Shown: positions 23,574-32,564 of the stretch, in pieces
Layout of the letters: every line of letters starts with the position of its first letter
How positions within the stretch are numbered: the stretch's first letter is position 1
Assembly (NCBI GenBank): GCA_002483285.1
Contig: DLHP01000019.1
Span: 62,001 to 126,000 of the forward strand
Source of the DNA: Flavobacterium sp. UBA7665
GTDB lineage: Bacteria > Bacteroidota > Bacteroidia > Flavobacteriales > Flavobacteriaceae
Length of the DNA stretch: 64,000 nt
Reading direction: 5' to 3'
The notes under the pieces: generated by a model
The model's input: only the letters and a program-made list of their open reading frames with translations
Told to the model about the DNA's origin: nothing
Database searches by the model: none
Position numbers and translations under genes: made by a program

Positions 23574-24242
23574 TTACAGATTGGTGAAATCAAAATCAAT
23601 GTTGAGCTGGTTGTCAACGTGCGTGACGCCGGGTGCTTTCCAGACTACTTTTTCGGCTTCTTCCTTTTGGTACAACGAACTCACAAAGCCTGTGAGGATG
23701 ACGGTGCTTCCCGAAACGGCCACATGGATGTTGTTCGCGTTGATTGACCAATGGCGCAGCAAGGCGTCAATGACTTTTTGGCGCTCAATAGGTGTTGCTT
23801 CCTTTGAGGTAATGTGAATCAGGTTCACAACTTCTTTCACGCCCTCAATGTCGTGGATCGTGCGTTTGGCGGCCTCGCGCTGGTAGTCCCAAGGCAGGGT
23901 TCCCGATAAGTACACATAACCGTGTTCTACTTTTACCTTGACGCAGTCGGCTGGGATATTCCAGTTGTCTTGCAATGCCGAGACCACTTCAACAGCAATA
24001 TCGTAGTCGGTTCTGGCTTTTGAGTCGGGGAGTTTTACATCGATGGTTTCTACCACAGCGGTAACGCCCGCCACTTTTTTGGCAGCCTCTTCGGCCTGCA
24101 TCTTCTTAAGGTAATTGTCTACGGTGCCACTGAGCGTGACGATGCCGTTTTTTACAGCTACGCCAATTTCTGCGGCTTCGAGCAAAGGCTCCCATTTGAG
24201 GGCATCTTCTACATCCTGTTGTAAATCTTCGTTTGTTTTCAT
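23574..24242 (-). CDS. Cytoplasmic triple-BON-domain protein
   Basis: The 222-residue protein consists of three BON repeats (about 5-70, 75-145, 150-215), each with the pattern xGxVTLSGTVDNYLKKxxAEExAKKVAGVxxVxxxI. There is no signal peptide, unlike OsmY, so it is cytosolic. BON proteins bind ligands or membranes under stress. A second protein of exactly the same length and layout is encoded at 45148-45816, also behind a TGA-N6-TCA promoter. Confidence 0.87.
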   Translation of the reverse strand: MKTNEDLQQDVEDALKWEPLLEAAEIGVAVKNGIVTLSGTVDNYLKKMQAEEAAKKVAGVTAVVETIDVKLPDSKARTDYDIAVEVVSALQDNWNIPADCVKVKVEHGYVYLSGTLPWDYQREAAKRTIHDIEGVKEVVNLIHITSKEATPIERQKVIDALLRHWSINANNIHVAVSGSTVILTGFVSSLYQKEEAEKVVWKAPGVTHVDNQLNIDFDFTNL

Positions 24243-24253
24243 GGTGGCTTTTT

Positions 24254-24781
24254 TTATGGGTTGGGCAGGTCTACGTATTCGCCGGGTAGCCCTATTTCAT
24301 TGATAATCTCATTGGTTTTTTTCCATTTCGATGGATCGACTTTTGAAGTGTCCACGTCATAAATCAAGTCAATGAACGGCAGCACTTTCTCGCGTTGCAC
24401 GATTTGTTTCTTGTAGCCAAAGGCAAACCGGTCGCCGCGCATCCTAAATTCAATGGTTTGGTTCGGGTTTTCTATACTGCGGTAGATAACGGTCTGCGTT
24501 TTCCAGTCGCCGCCCCAAGTCAGGAAAGCCTTTAAACCGCAAATGGCCAAGGTTGAGAACAAGATTACAAAAATGCCATTCGCTGACTTTTCGCCAAAAA
24601 CGTAAACCAAAAGCACCACCGGCAAAGCGGTCACGGCAATATAGAGTACTACAAAATGCACCAAGGTATTGTTGATGTACAGCGGCGTGTAACGATTCAG
24701 CAGGAGTAATGGCGCAGTAATAATAAACAGCACGATGGCTACGCGCTCAATTAACTGTTGGTTGTTGGCTCTCTTTTTCAT
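24254..24781 (-). CDS. Membrane protein of unknown function, first gene of the stress operon
   Basis: The 175-residue protein has three hydrophobic segments in the first half (IVLFIITAPLLLLN, LVHFVVLYIAVTALPVVLLVYVF, GIFVILFSTLAICGLKAFL). A soluble C-terminal domain of about 80 residues (TQTVIYRSIENPNQTIEFRM...) follows. No family was recognised. The start at 24781 (MKKRANNQQ) is decided by the promoter: the -7 element lies at 24816-24823, so a longer frame beginning near 24859 would start upstream of transcription. Confidence 0.75.
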   Translation of the reverse strand: MKKRANNQQLIERVAIVLFIITAPLLLLNRYTPLYINNTLVHFVVLYIAVTALPVVLLVYVFGEKSANGIFVILFSTLAICGLKAFLTWGGDWKTQTVIYRSIENPNQTIEFRMRGDRFAFGYKKQIVQREKVLPFIDLIYDVDTSKVDPSKWKKTNEIINEIGLPGEYVDLPNP

Positions 24782-24815
24782 TTGGCAGACAAACACTTTA
24801 GTGATTCTTATCCTA

Positions 24816-24858
24816 TAAAGGTACAGTCCACAACAGAGAATAAATATGATAATTGTCA
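24816..24858 (-). promoter_or_regulatory. FNR/CRP-type promoter of the 24781-19259 stress operon
   Basis: TGATAATTGTCA (24847-24858) is followed on the minus strand after exactly 23 bp by TACCTTTA (24816-24823), 7/8 to TAnnTTTG. Eight genes with gaps of 1-27 nt or overlaps follow, so one transcript is likely. Confidence 0.75.
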
Positions 24859-24885
24859 AGTTTACAGGCCGATAACCCGACGGTT

Positions 24886-26178
24886 TTACACCAATACTGG
24901 CTTGGCCGGCGCGTTGAGCATTTCGTAGTATTTGCGTTCGATTGATTCCTGATGGCTCGGATGGGCGATGCCCACGAGTGCCTTAGCGCGTTGTTTGAGT
25001 GTCTTGCCATACAAATCGGCGATGCCGTATTCGGTGATGATGTATTGCGCATGCGACCGCGTCGTGACCACACCGGCACCTTGCTTGAGGAACGGTACAA
25101 TGCGGCTTTCTCCCTTTTTGGTGGTGGATGGCAACGCGATGATGGCTTTTCCGCCTTCACTTAAGGCCGCACCGCGAATAAAATCCATCTGCCCGCCGAC
25201 ACCCGAATACATTTTGGCCCCAATCGAGTCGGCACAAACCTGTCCGGTCAAATCCACTTCAATGGCCGAATTAATCGCCACCATTTTTGGATTGCGCCTG
25301 ATGATGGCCGTATCGTTCACATAATTCGACTCGCGCATTTCTATGAACGGATTGTCGTGTACAAAATCATACAGCCGTTGCGAACCGATTAAAAACGTCG
25401 CCAGCGCGCGGCCTTTATGGGTGCCTTTGTATTTGCAATTGATGGTGCCGTTTTCTATCAAATCGATCACGCCGTCGGAGAACATTTCTGTATGCAATCC
25501 CAAATCCTTGTGGCCTGTGAGATTAGACAGCGCGGCATTTGGGATCGATCCGATACCCATCTGCAAGGTGCTTTTGTCATCAATCAGTGAGGCGATGTGG
25601 CGACCGATTTGGTCTTCGGTTTCAGACACCGTTTCCATCTTATGGCCAAAAATCGGCACGTCTACATTGACGATATAATCGATTTCCTTGATGTGGATGA
25701 TTCCGTCGCCAAAGGTACGCGGCATCTGCGGATTGACCTGTGCAATCACGACCTTGGCGTTCTGGATGGCAGCCAAAGTAGCCTCTACCGAAACACCCAA
25801 CGAGCAATAACCGTGGTTGTCTGGCGGTGACACATGGATCAGCGCAAAATCGAGCGGGATTACGCGTTTGCGAAAAAGATTGGGCAGTTCACTCAAAAAA
25901 ACCGGCGTATACGACCCGTTTCCTGCGGCCAGCGTATGGCGCACATTTTTCCCTATAAAGAACGAATTGACATGAAAAGCGTACGAAAGCGCGGGATTGG
26001 CGTAAGGCGCTTCCCCTTCGGTATGCAGGTGGCAGATTTCTACGTTGCGCAACTCCGACACGCGGTCGGTCATGGCTTTGGTGAGTAACGAGGGCGCTGC
26101 GGCTGCGGCCTGTACGTAAACACGGCTGTTGGAGTGGATGGTTTTAACGGCTTCTTCGGGCGAATTGCATAAGGTCAT
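24886..26178 (-). CDS. Acetyl-CoA hydrolase/CoA-transferase family protein
   Basis: The 430-residue class I CoA-transferase resembles acetyl-CoA hydrolases and 4-hydroxybutyrate or succinyl-CoA:acetate CoA-transferases. Visible motifs are GNGSYTPVFLSELP, the segment with the likely catalytic Glu (GLHTEMFSDGVIDL), GVGGQMDFIRGAALSEGG and the C-terminal TEYGIADLYGKTLKQRA. The substrate cannot be fixed. Under low oxygen such enzymes exchange CoA between acetate and succinate and help conserve energy. ATG 26178 is chosen because the promoter -7 element (26196-26203) lies within any longer version. Confidence 0.87.
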   Translation of the reverse strand: MTLCNSPEEAVKTIHSNSRVYVQAAAAAPSLLTKAMTDRVSELRNVEICHLHTEGEAPYANPALSYAFHVNSFFIGKNVRHTLAAGNGSYTPVFLSELPNLFRKRVIPLDFALIHVSPPDNHGYCSLGVSVEATLAAIQNAKVVIAQVNPQMPRTFGDGIIHIKEIDYIVNVDVPIFGHKMETVSETEDQIGRHIASLIDDKSTLQMGIGSIPNAALSNLTGHKDLGLHTEMFSDGVIDLIENGTINCKYKGTHKGRALATFLIGSQRLYDFVHDNPFIEMRESNYVNDTAIIRRNPKMVAINSAIEVDLTGQVCADSIGAKMYSGVGGQMDFIRGAALSEGGKAIIALPSTTKKGESRIVPFLKQGAGVVTTRSHAQYIITEYGIADLYGKTLKQRAKALVGIAHPSHQESIERKYYEMLNAPAKPVLV

Positions 26179-26195
26179 TGTCAAATATTTTTTGA

Positions 26196-26238
26196 CAAAA
26201 CTACAGGTCGGCCGCACTTTAAAATATGATATAAATCA
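26196..26238 (-). promoter_or_regulatory. FNR/CRP-type promoter of the CoA hydrolase/transferase gene
   Basis: TGATATAAATCA (26227-26238) is followed on the minus strand after 23 bp by TAGTTTTG (26196-26203), a perfect TAnnTTTG. This also fixes the translation start at 26178. Confidence 0.8.
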
Positions 26239-26267
26239 CCTATACCGATTTTGCGGCATTGCGGTAC

Positions 26268-27041
26268 TCAACCTTTGAATCCTTTCATATCCGACAGGTC
26301 GAGTTGTATTTTGCGAATGACGTTTTCCAGGCTGCCCGCATCCCATTTCTCGGGCCTGAACTTTTCCCTTTCGATGCTGCCGGCATATTCCCAAATCTCT
26401 GCAATGTCAGAAAACCGAATCTCGTAAGGTTGGTAAAAGCTGTTGTCGGAGTTGAGCGTGAAAGTGTTTTTCCCGTTCTTATTGAGCCGTTTGTATACAA
26501 TTTCGTGGTTTTTGGTTACAATGATGTAAGTGTTGCCATCTATCACATCGCCCAGCTTTTCCACATACTTGCCCACCACATACGATTGGCTGTTGTGCGG
26601 CGGCATAGAATCGCCATCGATAGGAAAGGTGCGGTATTTCTCGTTTTTGCTGAGCCACGGTAAATGAATATGATCAAGTTCGGATATGAAACTGAAATCG
26701 GCATAACCGCCAGCGGCATATCCGGCTTTGGCTTTGTGCGTGACAATTTCGATGAGGTTATCGCCTTGCGCATCTACTTTAATGGGCAATACGATGCGGT
26801 TGTCTTCGAGTTGCAGCAGCGCATCGATGTCGTATTTGCGTACGTCTACCGATAGCAGCAAATCGATGCTGATACCAAAATAATGCGAAATCTTTTTCAA
26901 TATGTCATACGGCGGTTCGACCTTTCCGCTCTCATACGGCTCATAGCGTCCACGCTTCATTTCGAGGCTGTTGGCGATTTCAAATTGGCTTTCCCCACGA
27001 CTTTCACGAAGGTAACGGATGTTATCTGAAAAAAGTGACAT
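26268..27041 (-). CDS. XRE-S24 self-cleaving repressor (LexA/CI-like)
   Basis: The 257-residue protein has an N-terminal XRE helix-turn-helix (about 5-60) and a C-terminal S24 peptidase domain. The expected cleavage site is A106-G107 (KAKAGYAAGG), the nucleophile is S135 (IDGDSMPP) and the general-base lysine is probably K174 (IVYKRL). Proteins of this type cleave themselves when RecA filaments form and so release damage genes; many Bacteroidota lack classical LexA. It is divergent from imuA-imuB-dnaE2, with two palindromic operators in the shared promoter, so it most likely represses that operon and itself. Confidence 0.9.
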   Translation of the reverse strand: MSLFSDNIRYLRESRGESQFEIANSLEMKRGRYEPYESGKVEPPYDILKKISHYFGISIDLLLSVDVRKYDIDALLQLEDNRIVLPIKVDAQGDNLIEIVTHKAKAGYAAGGYADFSFISELDHIHLPWLSKNEKYRTFPIDGDSMPPHNSQSYVVGKYVEKLGDVIDGNTYIIVTKNHEIVYKRLNKNGKNTFTLNSDNSFYQPYEIRFSDIAEIWEYAGSIEREKFRPEKWDAGSLENVIRKIQLDLSDMKGFKG

Positions 27042-27048
27042 TGTTAAT

Positions 27049-27097
27049 GTTGTAAGTTACAACAACAAAAGTAAGTAACTTTGTTGTAAATAACAAC
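27049..27097. promoter_or_regulatory. Divergent SOS-like promoter with two GTTGTAA-type operators
   Basis: Operator 1 is GTTGTAAGTTACAAC (27049-27063, perfect 7-bp arms). Operator 2 is GTTGTAAATAACAAC (27083-27097, one mismatch); centres are 34 bp apart. Between them lie two perfect -7 elements: TAACTTTG on plus (27076-27083, for imuA) and TACTTTTG on minus (27066-27073, for the repressor). Each operator covers the -33 region of one promoter and the start region of the other. Confidence 0.8.
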
Positions 27098-27122
27098 ATA
27101 ATCCATTTAAAATTCACCAAAC

Positions 27123-27860
27123 GTGCAAGTTGCAGAAGAAAAAAGGGCGCTCGCCAAACAACTCCAGGCAAAAATCAATGCCATGCAAGGCTTGGGAAAA
27201 CCATCGTTAGAATCGGTACCCGACGGTTTTGCCCCTTTTGATGTGGCCTTTCCAGGACGTATTTTTCCCAAAGGCGCCATCCACGAATTTGTAAGTTACG
27301 AGCCGGCGCACGCGGCTGCCACAACCGGATTCATCACCGCACTCGCAGGAAAAATAATGAAAGACAACGGGCTTTGCCTTTGGGTGAGCAGCGACAAAAA
27401 GGTTTTTCCTGCAGGATTGAAGTATTTTGGGTTAGCGCCCGACCGCGTGGTTTTTATTTGTACATCCAAACCAAAAGATAAGCTCTGGATCATTGAGGAA
27501 GCACTCAAATGCGAAGCGCTCACAATCGTTGTCGGTGAAATGAGAGAACTCGGTTTTACCGAATCGCGCCGGTTGCAATTGGCGGTAGAACGCAGCGGTG
27601 TCACGGGTTTCATCCACCGTTATTGGCCGCGGTCTCAAAATGCCGTCGCCTGCACCACGCGCTGGAGCATCACGCCCATAGCCAGTATCATTACCGATGG
27701 TTTGCCCGGTGTGGGTTATAGTTGTTGGGACATACAACTCCTAAAGGTAAGGAACGGAAAACCAAGCGCCTGGCAAGTAGGTTGGGGCAAAGGGCAATTT
27801 ATTGACCAAACCCATGACAACCACGCTGTTATTACAATTAACGAACGCCACGCCGGATAA
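27123..27860 (+). CDS. imuA: ImuA-like RecA-fold protein of the mutasome
   Basis: The 245-residue protein belongs to the ImuA/SulA-like RecA-fold family: FPGRIFPKGAIHEFVSYEP, ATTGFITALAGKIM, LCLWVSSDKKVFPAGLKYFG and the Gly/Glu-rich WEVGWGKG-like end. It starts with GTG at 27123. In bacteria with ImuB and DnaE2 it takes part in damage-induced mutagenesis and can modulate RecA. It is the first gene of the damage operon, 26 nt after the second operator, and its stop overlaps the imuB ATG by 1 nt. Confidence 0.85.
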   Translation: MQVAEEKRALAKQLQAKINAMQGLGKPSLESVPDGFAPFDVAFPGRIFPKGAIHEFVSYEPAHAAATTGFITALAGKIMKDNGLCLWVSSDKKVFPAGLKYFGLAPDRVVFICTSKPKDKLWIIEEALKCEALTIVVGEMRELGFTESRRLQLAVERSGVTGFIHRYWPRSQNAVACTTRWSITPIASIITDGLPGVGYSCWDIQLLKVRNGKPSAWQVGWGKGQFIDQTHDNHAVITINERHAG

Positions 27861-29350
27861 TGCCAAGATATGCTTTCATATGGTTTCCTTTCCTACTTAC
27901 GGAATATGCGGCCCGGAAAAAGCCCGAACTCCGTGAGTTGCCGTTTGTATTGGCAGCATCCCAACGCGGCCGTATGGTGATTGAATCGGTGAGTGTCGTG
28001 GCGATGAAAAAGTCCATCCGTCCGGGCATGGTGCTCGCCGACTGTAAGGCCGTCCTACCCGAACTCCACATGATCAAGTCCGAAGTTGGCAGGGCTCAAA
28101 AACTATTGCAGGCGTTGGCCGAATGGAGCACAGGCTACACGCCCTTTGTAGCGATCAATCTTCCCGATGGGCTCATCCTTGACACCAGCGGCTGCACACA
28201 TTTGTGGGGCGGAGAAATCCCATATCTGGACAACCTTAAAACCAAATTGGCCGCTTACGGTTATACAGTACGCGCCGCCATTGCCGACACCATCGGAGCC
28301 GCCATTGCCGTAGCGCGATTTGGACAACCGATGGCTACCGTAAAACCCGGATGCCAACGCGAGGCGCTGTTGCCATTGCCTGCTGCGGCACTAAGGTTGG
28401 AGGCTGAGGTTTTGGCGCGGTTACGAAAATTGGGGCTGCAGCGCATCGACAGTTTTATTGATATGCCGCCATCCATGCTGCGCCGTCGCTTTGGCCCGTC
28501 GCTGCCGTTGCGATTGGCGCAAGCACTCGGGCACGAGATTGAATTGGCGGTACCTGTAAAGCCCGTCGAACCTTATCAGGAAAGGCTTTGCAGTATGGAT
28601 CCCATCGCTTCGGCTACAGGAATCACCATTGCCTTGGAGCAACTATTGACCACACTTTGCCTGCGATTTGAATCAGAAGGCATGGGTTTGCGCAGCGCGG
28701 TATTCAAAGCGTATCGCGTGGATGGCAACATCCAGCAAATCGAAATCGGGACGGGGCATCCTTCGCGCAATGCCTACCATATTTTCAGGCTTTTTGAGCA
28801 CAAAATTGCTACGCTCGAACCTGCGTTGGGTTTTGAATTGTTTGTACTCGAAGCACCCAAGGTAGAACCTGTCACGCAAGAGCAAGCCGCCATCTGGAAC
28901 ACTTCGTGCCAAAATGATAACAAGGTTGCCGAATTGCTCGACCGCGTTACGGCAAAGACCGGCAGTGCCATCAGCCGCTATTTGCCTGCCGAGCATTATT
29001 GGCCCGAGCGCTCGGTAAAAGAAGCGACGCCTCTATGGGAAAAGCAACTCACCAATTGGCGTCTCGATTTTCCACGTCCCATCCATTTGTTGCCGCGCCC
29101 CGAAGCCATTGCCGTTACCGCAGTTTTACCCGATTATCCACCGATGCAATTCAGGTACAAAGGCAAATTGTATCCCATCACCAAATCCGATGGTCCCGAG
29201 CGCATCGAACAGGAATGGTGGCTCGCAGATGGGCTTTACCGCGACTATTATTGCGTGGAGGATGAAAGCGGCGCCCGATACTGGTTGTTTCGTTCGGGGC
29301 CGTATGTAAAAGGACAAACAGAATGGTTTTTACACGGATTTTTTGCATGA
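27860..29350 (+). CDS. imuB: Y-family polymerase-like protein ImuB
   Basis: The 496-residue Y-family polymerase-like protein (RYAFIWFPFLLTEYAARKKP at the start; LILDTSGCTHLWGGE; GLQRIDSFIDMPPSMLRRRFG) keeps the palm and helix-hairpin-helix parts. ImuB typically lacks the acidic catalytic residues and acts as a scaffold that joins DnaE2 to the beta clamp. Here the first-strand DxD is likewise not obvious (IWFPF instead of a D-containing motif). It overlaps imuA by 1 nt and dnaE2 by 4 nt. Confidence 0.9.
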   Translation: MPRYAFIWFPFLLTEYAARKKPELRELPFVLAASQRGRMVIESVSVVAMKKSIRPGMVLADCKAVLPELHMIKSEVGRAQKLLQALAEWSTGYTPFVAINLPDGLILDTSGCTHLWGGEIPYLDNLKTKLAAYGYTVRAAIADTIGAAIAVARFGQPMATVKPGCQREALLPLPAAALRLEAEVLARLRKLGLQRIDSFIDMPPSMLRRRFGPSLPLRLAQALGHEIELAVPVKPVEPYQERLCSMDPIASATGITIALEQLLTTLCLRFESEGMGLRSAVFKAYRVDGNIQQIEIGTGHPSRNAYHIFRLFEHKIATLEPALGFELFVLEAPKVEPVTQEQAAIWNTSCQNDNKVAELLDRVTAKTGSAISRYLPAEHYWPERSVKEATPLWEKQLTNWRLDFPRPIHLLPRPEAIAVTAVLPDYPPMQFRYKGKLYPITKSDGPERIEQEWWLADGLYRDYYCVEDESGARYWLFRSGPYVKGQTEWFLHGFFA

Positions 29351-32300
29351 TGGGCTATACAGAATTACAAGTCACGAGCAATTTCAGCTTCCTGCGCGGC
29401 GGCTCGCACCCCGAAGAACTTGTGGATGCGGCGGCGCAATTGGGCTATGACCAAATCGCCATTGCCGACCACAATACCCTGGCAGGTGTGGTGCGTGCGC
29501 ATGTGGCGGCCAGGAAAATTCCGGCATTTCGGCTCATCATCGGTTGCAGGCTTGAATTGCTTGACGGCCCGCCATTGCTGGCTTATCCAACCGATAAGGC
29601 TTCCTATGCACGATTGTCGGGACTGCTCTCCACAGGAAATGGCCGTGCCGAAAAAGGACAATGCCACCTCTACAAAACCGATGTGTACCAATATGCCCAA
29701 GACCTTAAGTTTATTGCCATCGCGCCATCTTCGCTCGATGCGTCTTTTGATTTTGATCAGGCGTTTAAGGTAGCGCTTGGCGAATACCGTGACCAACTGG
29801 GAACCGCGCTCTATCTGGGAATCAACCGATCCTACGAGGCCAATGACAACAAACGCATGCACCGCATTGGGCAACTTTCACAGGCGCTCCACATCCCATT
29901 GGCGGCCACGAACGACGTGCATTACCACAATGCACAGCGGCGGCAATTGCAGGATGTACTGACTTGCATCCGTGAGAAATGCACCATCCATACGGCGGGT
30001 TTCAAATTGCACCAGCACGCCGAGCGCTACCTCAAACCCATTGATGAAATGCAGCGACTATTCAGGCAGTATCCCGAGGCTTTGGTGGCGAGCCGCGAGA
30101 TAGCTAACGCGTGCCAATTCTCGCTCGATAGCCTTGAATACATATATCCCGAGGAAATCACACCACAAGGACGCACGCCACAGGAAGAATTAGAAAAGCT
30201 CACTTGGGAAGGTGCGGCCGAAAAATTCAATCCCGAAGAATTTGAAAAAGTAAAGCAAACAATCGTATACGAACTCGAATTCATGGAAAGGAAAAATTAC
30301 GCTTCCTATTTCCTAACCGTCCATGATTTTGTGCGATTTGCCAGAAGCCGCAACATTTTATGCCAGGGACGTGGGTCGGCGGCGAATTCGGTGGTTTGCT
30401 ATTGCCTGGGCATCACCTCGGTGGATCCTTCCAAATTCAAGGTGCTCTTTGCGCGTTTCATGTCGGATGCGCGCGACGAACCGCCCGATATTGACGTGGA
30501 TTTCGAGCACGAACGCCGTGAGGAAGTCATCCAATACATTTACAAAAAATATGGTCGCGACCGAGCTGCAATTGTGGCTACCGTCACCCAGGTACACTGG
30601 AAAGGCGCCATCCGCGATGTGGCCAAGGCGATGGGATTGTCTACCGATGCGATAGACCGATTGTCGGCGACGATTTGGGAATTCCGCGATGCACTCGATG
30701 ACGAACGTATCAGTTCCGAAGGATTCAACATCGCCGACCCGCACCTTATGAAAGTATTGCAATTGACGCATCAATACGTAGGTTTTCCGCGACAGCTCGG
30801 GCAACATACGGGCGGTTTCGTGATCACCCAAGGCAAACTTTCGGACTTGTGCCCGGTGATGAATGCGCGTATGGAAGACCGCACCAACATTGAATGGAAC
30901 AAGGATGACATTGAAGCGCTCGGGTTTTTAAAAGTCGATGTGCTCGCGCTGGGCATGCTCACCTGCATCCGAAAAGCGTTTGATTTGTGCGAGCAGCATT
31001 ATGGGGAAGTGCATACTTTGGCCTCAATCAATAAAGAAGACGATCCGCGCGTGTATGACATGATTTGTGCGGCCGAAACTTTGGGGGTTTTCCAGATTGA
31101 AAGCCGTGCGCAAATGTCTATGTTGCCCAGGCTTAAGCCGAGAAAATTCTATGATTTGGTAATCGAAGTGGCCATCGTCAGGCCAGGACCCATTCAAGGC
31201 GATATGGTGCATCCTTACTTAAGGCGACGCGATGGGATTGATCCGGTTGAGTATCCATCGGAAGAACTCAAGGAAATCCTGGGCAGGACCTTGGGCGTAC
31301 CATTATTCCAGGAACAAGCCATGGAAATCGCCATTGTCGCCGCCGGTTTTACGCCCGCCGAAGCCGATGGTTTGCGCCGCAGTATGGCCACTTTCAAAGC
31401 CAAAGGCAAGGTCAGTGACTGGAGAACGAAACTCGTAGCGGGCATGGTGAACAACGGATATGACGAAGATTTTGCGGGCCGCGTATTCAAACAGCTCGAA
31501 GGTTTTGGCGCCTACGGTTTCCCCGAAAGCCATGCGGCGAGTTTTGCTTTGCTGGTGTATGTTTCTTCGTGGATCAAATGTTACTATCCCGATGTGTTTG
31601 CCACCGCGCTGCTCAACAGCTTGCCGATGGGTTTTTACCAACCCGCACAAATCGTCATAGACGCCCGAAATCATGGCGTCGAGATAAGGCCAGTGGATGT
31701 AAATTATTCGGATTGGGACAATAAAATGGAGGAGAAATCAGGGAAGTATTGGGCCATCCGGCTCGGTTTCAGGCAGGTCAAAGGCTTGTCTGCCCATGAT
31801 ATGCAATCGTTGGTCGAGGCCAGGGAAAAACCCTTTCCGTATGTGCATTCGTTGCTCGACGCCGGGGTTTCAATGGGTGCGCTTGAAAAACTCGCCGATG
31901 CCGATGCGTTTCGCTCGATGGGGCTTGATAGGAGAAAGGCGCTTTGGGAGGTTTCGGCTCTGTCTGATAGTCCAATTGGGATGTTTGAAGGCCAGCCCTC
32001 CGAGAGTGCCAACGAACCCCAACTCGAGTTGCCGTTTTTAACCGATGCCGCGCAAGTTGTGGAAGATTACGCCACGACAGGCTTGTCGCTCAAGGCACAT
32101 CCGGTCAGTTTCATTCGTCCGCAATTGAATGGACTTGGTGTGACGCCATCTGGAAACCTGACCCAAATGAAGAACGGGGACGCGATCAAAGTGGCGGGGC
32201 TGATTACTGTTCGGCAGCGACCGGGAACTGCAAAAGGGGTTTTGTTTGTGACCATTGAAGACGAAAGCGGTTTTTCCAATCTCGTGATTTGGGCCAAGGT

Positions 32301-32538
32301 GTTCGAGAAATACCGCAAGGAAATCATCCAGGCGCGGTTGCTCATGGTAGCAGGCAAACTGCAGGTAGAAGGCAAAGTAATCCATGTGGTCGCCAACCAT
32401 TGTTTCAACCTGTCGCCATTGCTGCGTGGCATGACGGCCAATGACAAGGTAGAATCGGCGGTGTCTACCTTATCGCGCGGTGACGAAAAAAGCAGCGGCA
32501 CTGAAGAAGTGTTTTACAAAGGGCGGAATTTCAGGTAA
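29347..32538 (+). CDS. dnaE2: Error-prone DNA polymerase III alpha-like subunit DnaE2
   Basis: The 1063-residue C-family polymerase starts MMGYTELQVTSNFSFLRGGS, with a PHP domain (about 1-260; IADHNTLAGVVRAHVAA), the palm with PDIDVDFEHERRE and the fingers (FPRQLGQHTGGFVI). A C-terminal OB fold follows (GDAIKVAGLITVRQRPGTAKG, VFVTIEDESG-type). The short length and the operon identify DnaE2, not the replicative DnaE. ATG 29347 overlaps the imuB stop; it is preferred over an in-frame start 24 nt earlier. Confidence 0.94.
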   Translation: MMGYTELQVTSNFSFLRGGSHPEELVDAAAQLGYDQIAIADHNTLAGVVRAHVAARKIPAFRLIIGCRLELLDGPPLLAYPTDKASYARLSGLLSTGNGRAEKGQCHLYKTDVYQYAQDLKFIAIAPSSLDASFDFDQAFKVALGEYRDQLGTALYLGINRSYEANDNKRMHRIGQLSQALHIPLAATNDVHYHNAQRRQLQDVLTCIREKCTIHTAGFKLHQHAERYLKPIDEMQRLFRQYPEALVASREIANACQFSLDSLEYIYPEEITPQGRTPQEELEKLTWEGAAEKFNPEEFEKVKQTIVYELEFMERKNYASYFLTVHDFVRFARSRNILCQGRGSAANSVVCYCLGITSVDPSKFKVLFARFMSDARDEPPDIDVDFEHERREEVIQYIYKKYGRDRAAIVATVTQVHWKGAIRDVAKAMGLSTDAIDRLSATIWEFRDALDDERISSEGFNIADPHLMKVLQLTHQYVGFPRQLGQHTGGFVITQGKLSDLCPVMNARMEDRTNIEWNKDDIEALGFLKVDVLALGMLTCIRKAFDLCEQHYGEVHTLASINKEDDPRVYDMICAAETLGVFQIESRAQMSMLPRLKPRKFYDLVIEVAIVRPGPIQGDMVHPYLRRRDGIDPVEYPSEELKEILGRTLGVPLFQEQAMEIAIVAAGFTPAEADGLRRSMATFKAKGKVSDWRTKLVAGMVNNGYDEDFAGRVFKQLEGFGAYGFPESHAASFALLVYVSSWIKCYYPDVFATALLNSLPMGFYQPAQIVIDARNHGVEIRPVDVNYSDWDNKMEEKSGKYWAIRLGFRQVKGLSAHDMQSLVEAREKPFPYVHSLLDAGVSMGALEKLADADAFRSMGLDRRKALWEVSALSDSPIGMFEGQPSESANEPQLELPFLTDAAQVVEDYATTGLSLKAHPVSFIRPQLNGLGVTPSGNLTQMKNGDAIKVAGLITVRQRPGTAKGVLFVTIEDESGFSNLVIWAKVFEKYRKEIIQARLLMVAGKLQVEGKVIHVVANHCFNLSPLLRGMTANDKVESAVSTLSRGDEKSSGTEEVFYKGRNFR

Positions 32539-32564
32539 ATACCTGCCCGAAACCAGAATAAGAA

